Positions 61,957-64,000 of a stretch of DNA of 64,000 nucleotides are shown in pieces. Within the stretch, counting starts at the first letter, position 1. Each line of letters begins with the position of its first letter. The notes beneath the pieces were generated by a model, which saw nothing but the letters and a program-made list of their open reading frames with translations, made no database searches and was not told the origin of the DNA. The DNA lies in the NCBI GenBank assembly GCA_024743175.1, contig JANSXA010000002.1:496001-560000 (forward strand). The letters run 5' to 3'. The DNA is from Pseudomonadaceae bacterium (GTDB lineage: Bacteria; Pseudomonadota; Gammaproteobacteria; Pseudomonadales; Azotimanducaceae). Made by a program: the position numbers and the translations under genes.

Positions 61957-62832
61957 TCAGGTGTTGGCAATCAGCCCATCGTCACCCAGGCGTAAATTCA
62001 GCGCGGCCAGGTACCGCACCACATCTTTATTCGCCGCGACGACACGCTGGGCACTTGTGTCTAGCTGAGTTTGCCATTTCAGGTCCGGACGGATTTCTGA
62101 TTGTTTCACCGCATCTGCATGAGCGGTCTTGGTTGTGCCGAAGGTGTTACCTTCGCCAAAGCGCAGCTGTTTGGGTTCGAATTCGAGACCCAGACGAGGC
62201 ATCAGTTTCTGCAGCGTGGCCTGGGTGTCAAACACCACATCACGATAGGTGACGACAGCATGGGCAACTTTGCTCTGGGTCATATAATCACTGATCTGAC
62301 GATTTTCGCGCAGCCACTTGTAGATGAAGACATCCACCCAGCTGCCGGTGAGAATCTGTGCAGCTCGAGCAGGCACGCGCCTGGCTACCCGCAAGCGTTG
62401 AGTGCGCCGACGTTTTTCCGAGTCATAGGTATTCAACCAACGCAACACCAGAGCGCGTGGATCGCGAATCAGGTGCACCAGACGCAAATCCATCTGTGCA
62501 CCGCCAGTGACGCGTTTCACCCACTTCACTTTTTTCGAGTTATCGACAATCACCGGTGCCACGATACCCTGGTCAGCGCTGAACCGCTGAGCGAGGGTTG
62601 CATACCATTGCTCTACCGGCTGCTCACTCAAATTGTGAAACAGCGGCGACGCGTTGTACTGCGACACTACGGGTGCCTGGTTTGAGGTATCCACAAGTTG
62701 CTCGTAACGATGTAATTCCCCTACTCCGAAACACTGTGAGTGCGCGCTGACCAGGTGGGACAACAGATGTGAACCTGAATAATTTGTGCCCAGAAGAATG
62801 ACGACACGGTGTTTGGATTGAGACGATTGCAT
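61957..62832 (-). CDS. Sulfotransferase family protein
   Basis: 291 residues from ATG 62832. The 5'-phosphosulfate loop is LLGTNYSGSHLLSHLVSAH and the 3'-phosphate region is RLVHLIRDPRALVLRWLN, both typical of PAPS-dependent sulfotransferases. Longer starts to 63198 would overlap the divergent YceI gene and are rejected. A basic middle (RRRTQRLRVARRVPARA) suggests binding to an acidic polymer or nucleotide. No signal peptide. The ribosome site is weak. Confidence 0.83.
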   Translation of the reverse strand: MQSSQSKHRVVILLGTNYSGSHLLSHLVSAHSQCFGVGELHRYEQLVDTSNQAPVVSQYNASPLFHNLSEQPVEQWYATLAQRFSADQGIVAPVIVDNSKKVKWVKRVTGGAQMDLRLVHLIRDPRALVLRWLNTYDSEKRRRTQRLRVARRVPARAAQILTGSWVDVFIYKWLRENRQISDYMTQSKVAHAVVTYRDVVFDTQATLQKLMPRLGLEFEPKQLRFGEGNTFGTTKTAHADAVKQSEIRPDLKWQTQLDTSAQRVVAANKDVVRYLAALNLRLGDDGLIANT

Positions 62833-62947
62833 GACACTATTGTCGCCTACATCGACAGAGCCTGCCACAGCTGCAAATCTGTCTGACCAGCGCTGCAAAC
62901 CGGTATCAAGGCTGCGTATACTGCAAACAAACCGACCAAGGATCGAC

Positions 62948-63535
62948 ATGCTTATCTCACCACTGAGCCGACTCTTCACCATTGTGCTGCTATGTGCATC
63001 AGCTCCCGCAGCGCTTGCCAACTGGACCGTTAACAGTGATCTATCGCGCTTGAGTTTTGTCTCCATGAAAGCCACGCACATTGCAGAGGTGCACAAATTC
63101 AGCACATTCTCGGGTGGATTGGCTGACAGCGGCGCCATTGACGTGGAAATAAACCTGGCCAGTCTGGACACGCTGATTCCGATACGAAACGAACGCATGC
63201 TGGAATTTCTGTTTGAAGCGGCAACCTATCCCACCGCAACAATCAGCGGCCAGGTTGATCCTGCAGCCATCAAAGCGCTGCAATCAGGCGAAGTTGCCAT
63301 CCTTGCCATTGAAGCGATGGTGACCATCAAAGACAGCCAGACACCGGTCACTACCGAGGTACTGGTCAGCAGGCATGATAATCGCGTTGTTGTGACCAGC
63401 CTGCAGCCTGTTGTGCTCAACACTGCTTCATTAGGCTTAAGTGCAGGTGTTGAGAAGCTGCGTGAACTGGCTGGCCTACCCAGCATCAGCCAGTCTGTAC
63501 CGGTTTCCCTGGTCATGACGTTTGATGCGGACTAG
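62948..63535 (+). CDS. YceI-family lipocalin-like periplasmic protein
   Basis: 195 residues from ATG 62948 with AAGGATCGAC upstream. A signal peptide (LFTIVLLCASAPAALA) precedes the YceI beta-barrel domain, NWTVNSDLSRLSFVSMKATH. YceI proteins bind isoprenoid or amphiphilic ligands and some respond to high pH or base stress. Given the mevalonate genes at the left edge, an isoprenoid-binding role would be in keeping, but that is inference. Confidence 0.9.
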   Translation: MLISPLSRLFTIVLLCASAPAALANWTVNSDLSRLSFVSMKATHIAEVHKFSTFSGGLADSGAIDVEINLASLDTLIPIRNERMLEFLFEAATYPTATISGQVDPAAIKALQSGEVAILAIEAMVTIKDSQTPVTTEVLVSRHDNRVVVTSLQPVVLNTASLGLSAGVEKLRELAGLPSISQSVPVSLVMTFDAD

Positions 63536-63556
63536 TTTTTCCAGTCGGCAAGTCTG

Positions 63557-63913
63557 TTAAAAAGGCAACGGGTTGCGACTGTAAGCCACCAGAAAAATGT
63601 AACTCACGCTGAGCAGCGCACCGATCAGGCCGATATGTTTACTCATACCCTCACCGCGCAGAGTCATCACGCCGAAACCAATATAAGCCAGCAACGCGAT
63701 CAACTTCACCAGCAGCCAGCCCTGCCAGGGCCCGCCAGGCAGGCTGAAAGCTAACACCACTCCCAGCGTCAGCAGCAGCGTATCCACCACATGTGGGGCA
63801 ATTTTCACCCATTTTTCCTGCAGCAGATCTGATCCCCCGTAGGACCACCCGGCCCGGATAACAAAACCTGCAACGGATAGAAAAGCCAGACTGAAGTGTA
63901 ATGTTTTCAACAT
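63557..63913 (-). CDS. SirB-family inner-membrane protein
   Basis: 118 residues with four hydrophobic helices and the SirB2 pattern KTLHFSLAFLSVAGFVIRAGW. This family has an unknown biochemical role and appears in gammaproteobacteria near cell-envelope genes. It converges with the YceI gene (21 bases between stops). Confidence 0.85.
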   Translation of the reverse strand: MLKTLHFSLAFLSVAGFVIRAGWSYGGSDLLQEKWVKIAPHVVDTLLLTLGVVLAFSLPGGPWQGWLLVKLIALLAYIGFGVMTLRGEGMSKHIGLIGALLSVSYIFLVAYSRNPLPF

Positions 63914-63952
63914 ATGTGTATTTTGATGCCAAAAATCTGATTATACCTTTAT

Positions 63953-64000
63953 ATGCAGAACCAGTCTGACCCCGGCACCCAGAGCATTGACACCCTTATC
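63953..64000 (+). CDS. Possible start of a gene running off the right edge
   Basis: ATG 63953 opens a frame of 16 codons to the window end (MQNQSDPGTQSIDTLI). There is no clear ribosome site and it is too short to identify. It is listed because the spacing from the divergent SirB gene is normal for a promoter. Confidence 0.3.
   Translation, partial: MQNQSDPGTQSIDTLI

Noticed and set aside
61756-61995. 79-aa ORF in the gap between PlsC-like and sulfotransferase genes
   Set aside because: No ribosome site or recognised motif, and it overlaps the end of the sulfotransferase gene. The 254-base gap shows nothing else beyond presumed promoter sequence.
62833-63198. N-terminal extension of the sulfotransferase to 63198
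   Set aside because: It would overlap the YceI gene on the other strand, and the P-loop starts soon after ATG 62832.

Overview
The window looks like chromosome from a marine-type gammaproteobacterium. The support is OmpR/EnvZ, LptG, SirB, DUF2959 and a LexA box of the E. coli type, with moderate GC content and closely packed genes. I see no rRNA, tRNA, CRISPR array, insertion sequence or phage gene. The content is lipid and acyl-CoA catabolism (two acyl-CoA dehydrogenases, three enoyl-CoA hydratases, three MaoC-type hydratases, a thiolase and several SDR/ADH enzymes), transporters, envelope proteins and redox or light stress genes. One feature is unusual for the class: the left edge carries a mevalonate-pathway operon, where most gammaproteobacteria use the MEP route.

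Layout. 1-2615: end of phosphomevalonate kinase, then one ORF fusing class II HMG-CoA reductase to mevalonate kinase. 2630-10156: small cytosolic protein, zinc alcohol dehydrogenase, hydrolases, hydratase, DUF4139 protein, PPOX-fold protein. 10153-14572 (minus): BCCT transporter, FAD oxidase and amidase operon. 14626-18349 (plus): methyltransferase, amidase, PIG-L deacetylase, membrane protein and NUDIX, mostly overlapping. 18359-25000: sulfotransferase, SSS symporter with a 66-aa membrane partner, metallo-beta-lactamase-fold lactonase, amidohydrolase and glutathione-dependent formaldehyde dehydrogenase. 25150-33908: SulP transporter, LptG, crotonase, MFS, M20 hydrolase, Tat-exported aminotransferase, TauE-like permease. 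34178-43929: exported protein, ChaC-like cyclotransferase, acyl-CoA dehydrogenase, MATE, crotonases, a LexA-controlled small gene next to a ClpP paralogue, esterase/YciI/SDR operon, MaoC pair. 43954-50484: AsmA-like, DUF2959 and OmpA envelope operon, MscS channel, EnvZ/OmpR. 50791-56459: thiolase, selenocysteine glutathione peroxidase, an SDR-photolyase operon with a divergent MerR regulator, and a lipoprotein. 56612-64000: lactonase, acyl-CoA dehydrogenase, epimerase, lipoprotein, a hairpin-rich intergenic region, PlsC-type acyltransferase, sulfotransferase, YceI, SirB.

The strongest non-routine signals are: (1) a glutathione peroxidase at 52190-52669 whose peroxidatic codon is an in-frame TGA, followed by a well-placed hairpin with bacterial SECIS geometry; (2) the HMG-CoA reductase-mevalonate kinase fusion; (3) a near-consensus LexA box ending one base before the ATG of an unknown 101-aa gene, inside what looks like a leaderless promoter; (4) a photolyase-related protein that lacks the usual iron-sulfur cysteine loop; (5) three consecutive perfect or near-perfect hairpins with many GGA motifs at 60677-60840.

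All functions are inferred by reading motifs and recalling families. No database search was run.
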